Source: Dipetalonema caudispina | Lineage: Eukaryota > Nematoda > Chromadorea > Rhabditida > Onchocercidae | Direction of reading: 5' to 3' | DNA length: 64,000 nucleotides | Assembly (NCBI GenBank): GCA_013365325.1 | Contig: JABVXV010000170.1 | Span: 1-64,000 of the forward strand | Part shown: one piece after another, positions 63,756 to 64,000 of the stretch | How positions within the stretch are numbered: the first letter of the stretch is position 1 | Layout of the letters: the number at the start of each line of letters is the position of its first letter | The notes under the pieces: generated by a model | What the model saw: only the letters and a program-made list of their open reading frames with translations | Databases searched by the model: none | What the model was told of the DNA's origin: nothing | Program-made: the position numbers and the translations under genes

Positions 63756-64000
63756 CTGTTTAATAAATTAAAAAATAAGCTGTTTTCCAGAAGATGAAAT
63801 TAAATCCCAAGTTTCTCAGCACATATTCATTTTGCATTTAAAATTAATCATGCATCGATAATAAATTTTGCAAAAATTTAATTTTACAAAATTCGCATAT
63901 AAAAAATATGAAAGAACATGATGACGCATGTAAGAATTTAGCTGATAATATTTCCGCTTTCTAATTTTTCATTTCAAACTGAATTCATTTTTCAGAGCAC

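Overview
The window looks like nuclear DNA of a nematode, most likely a filarial or other spirurid worm. It is AT-rich, full of A/T homopolymers, and its genes have many small exons (about 60-250 bp) split by introns of 50 bp to 1 kb with GT...TTTCAG boundaries. Several start codons lie a few bases after a TTTCAG-like acceptor with no upstream exon, as expected for spliced-leader trans-splicing. The clade is an inference from composition, intron style and protein similarity. No bacterial, plasmid, phage or CRISPR features were seen.

Layout. 1-360: a possible minus-strand exon (membrane segment plus C2-like strand). 360-12,590: a long AT-rich stretch with no gene I can support, holding an imperfect hairpin and a diverged duplication. 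12,636-23,800 (+): a 22-exon EHBP-1 gene (C2, calponin-homology and bMERB domains). 24,978-25,896 (-): weak candidate exons. 29,845-37,896 (+): a 15-exon RasGRP/RGEF-1 gene (REM, RasGEF, two EF hands, C1). 39,300-40,681 (+): a secreted, probably GPI-anchored Ly6/uPAR-type protein. 43,250-45,257 (+): clathrin light chain. 47,051-48,135: a dead mariner transposon with both terminal repeats. 48,377-51,082 (+): an unidentified coiled-coil protein. 52,740-57,554 (+): protein phosphatase 5 (TPR plus PPP domain). 58,884-60,701 (+): an actin maturation protease (ACTMAP/C19orf54) homologue. 62,929-63,755 (-): the last two exons of an unidentified gene entering from the right edge.

How the genes relate. 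They are mostly independent housekeeping or neuronal genes, all but the tentative ones on the plus strand, with 1-4 kb gaps that are too long for a typical nematode operon. EHBP-1 and clathrin light chain both act in endocytic recycling. RGEF-1 couples diacylglycerol and possibly calcium to Ras/Rap. From memory, ehbp-1 (F25B3.1) and rgef-1 (F25B3.3) are also neighbours on C. elegans chromosome V, and pph-5 and clic-1 are on that chromosome too, so the window seems to preserve an old nematode linkage block.

I did not find a convincing undescribed system. The most interesting items are the decayed mariner, the intronic and intergenic hairpins, the EHBP-1 that appears to lack NPF motifs, the ACTMAP homologue and the unidentified coiled-coil and minus-strand genes. 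Exon coordinates were worked out by hand from splice motifs and reading-frame continuity; no alignment or transcript data were available.
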